From a virus, in the IMG/VR virus record IMGVR_UViG_3300012944_000069, positions 1-21,120 of that record: a DNA stretch of 21,120 nt; one strand, written 5' to 3'. Every line of letters starts with the position of its first letter. Within the stretch, counting starts at the first letter, position 1. Below, piece by piece: positions 20,469 through 21,120 of the stretch. The position numbers and the translations under genes are program-made. The notes below the pieces were generated by a model, which had not been told where the DNA came from, ran no database searches, and saw nothing but the letters and a program-made list of their open reading frames with translations.

Positions 20469-20811
20469 CCTCTCGCCTACTGGTGGTGGCAACACCGATC
20501 CGGTCATGTTTGACTACAGGTTCTGGAGTGAAGCTCTGACCATCGTCACCAAGCAGCGCGAGAATGCCAAGATCGACATGCTCAAGCTCAGCACCGATCC
20601 AACCAAGCCGGGCGTGATCTTGAAGTCCAAGCTCTATCGTCTCGTCTTCAGTGAGTCCAAGCCGATTAGGACATTCGATCTCGAAAGGATGATCGATATC
20701 CTTGTGAAGAAATATCCCAAGGATCGATTGTTCATTCGTGAAGCTGCCCTCAAAGCCGAGGTCGACGGCTCTACGAAGAAGACCTACAAGGTGGAGCGGA
20801 ACGATGACTAA
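20437..20811 (+). CDS. 124-aa helical hypothetical protein
   Basis: MLEKLIQLKNSLSPTGGGNT with GGAGG 9 bases upstream. The body is helical and basic (WSEALTIVTKQRENAKIDMLKL, RMIDILVKKYPKDRLFIREAALKAEV) and uses the same biased codons as the gene at 16868. A decayed copy of the repeat element (TACAGGTTCTGGA, 20515-20527) is read as YRFW. It ends in GATGACTAA, which also starts the next gene. Confidence 0.65.
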   Translation: MLEKLIQLKNSLSPTGGGNTDPVMFDYRFWSEALTIVTKQRENAKIDMLKLSTDPTKPGVILKSKLYRLVFSESKPIRTFDLERMIDILVKKYPKDRLFIREAALKAEVDGSTKKTYKVERNDD

Positions 20812-21016
20812 GTTCACCTTCGTTCACTGTGGGGAATTTGATGTCAATCCTCATGCTGTAGCGTTTGTGTCAGAGAATGACACAGAAGTCATCATAACAC
20901 TGACAAGCACACTTCAGCTTCACCTTCCAAAACATATCGGCGATATTGTCGTTCGCGATCGCGTTGCGGTCGTCGACGCAATCGAGCGATCCATGATTGT
21001 CTCCGACGATGACTAA
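20804..21016 (+). CDS. 70-aa hypothetical protein
   Basis: MTKFTFVHCGEFDVNPHAVA start inside the end of the previous gene (8-base overlap); the longer frame from 20738 is rejected because it reads the previous gene out of frame. Predicted beta strands VAFVSEND, EVIITLTSTLQLHL, DIVVRDRVAVVDAI suggest a small beta domain. Ends ERSMIVSDDD in GATGACTAA. No function recognised. Confidence 0.55.
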   Translation: MTKFTFVHCGEFDVNPHAVAFVSENDTEVIITLTSTLQLHLPKHIGDIVVRDRVAVVDAIERSMIVSDDD

Positions 21017-21120
21017 ATCATCATTCGATGTTGATACAGGCTCTGTAGTTAAGAAGCCTCGTAAGCGCCAGTCTCACCATACCCTCGAACAGCGCAGAGA
21101 TCAGCGCGCTCGTGCTCTCA
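21009..21120 (+). CDS. Start of a basic protein, cut by the right edge
   Basis: MTKSSFDVDTGSVVKKPRKR, then a His/Gln/Arg-rich stretch to the edge. Starts within the end of the previous gene through the same GATGACTAA junction. The repeat element at 21035 is read as DTGSV. Too little is present for a product call. Confidence 0.5.
   Translation, partial: MTKSSFDVDTGSVVKKPRKRQSHHTLEQRRDQRARAL
21035..21047. repeat. Repeat element copy 36
   Basis: TACAGGCTCTGTA, inside the right-edge partial gene, read DTGSV. Confidence 0.85.

Noticed and set aside
20515-20527. TACAGGTTCTGGA as a further copy of the element
   Set aside because: Right half is CTGGA, not CTGTA; noted as a decayed copy but not counted.
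685-21047. The element as a LexA (SOS) box
   Set aside because: The E. coli box is CTGT-N8-ACAG, the opposite order of half-sites, and alphaproteobacterial LexA uses GTTC-N7-GTTC.
685-21047. The element as ordinary rho-independent terminators
   Set aside because: Most copies have no T-run and 20 lie inside genes.

Overview
This window looks like part of a double-stranded DNA tailed-phage genome (or a prophage or virome contig). It has tightly packed genes, many of them overlapping, a complete virion-assembly cassette, and many small genes of unknown function. The host is not given by the sequence. I infer an alphaproteobacterium, because a small protein next to the beta-helix spike resembles the spike-base family known from Rhodobacter-type gene transfer agents. 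The connector and stabilisation-type tail genes suggest a short-tailed (podovirus-like) phage. I see no integrase, repressor, polymerase, lysis gene or tRNA here.

Layout. Positions 1-12123 are one leftward (- strand) late operon. In transcription order it holds a 132-aa protein, a probable small terminase, a spike base, a beta-helix spike, a doubtful 87-aa ORF, large terminase, portal, acidic scaffold, major capsid protein, two head-associated unknowns, a head-tail connector and a tail stabilisation protein cut by the left edge. Positions 12124-13014 are a divergent control region with one leftward and several rightward sigma70-like promoters. From 13015 to the right edge the genes run rightward: a HAD-type phosphatase, a nucleotidyltransferase-fold protein, a zinc-ribbon protein, a signal-peptide protein and about 17 others without recognised function. 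Two clear rho-independent terminators, a possible small RNA and several hairpin-rich intergenic stretches lie among them.

The outstanding feature is a dispersed palindromic element, TACA-N4-CTGTA (best form CTACAGGACCTGTAG). I count 35 exact copies plus one with a 1-base insertion, about one per gene, where chance predicts roughly 0.08. Copies lie between genes and inside genes on both arms. At least four promoters carry it exactly between the -35 and -10 boxes (TTGACA, 6 bases, element). Inside genes it is nearly always read in one frame, giving Thr-X-X-Val. The imperfect copies all deviate in the left half, so the element has one orientation across both arms. The best hypothesis is an operator/stoperator network of an unseen phage regulator, or a genome-wide architectural or segregation site.

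Capsid and tail genes appear to be switched from the leftward promoter at 12155-12183, and the small-gene operon from the tandem rightward promoters. Both carry the same element, so one DNA-binding protein could control both arms.
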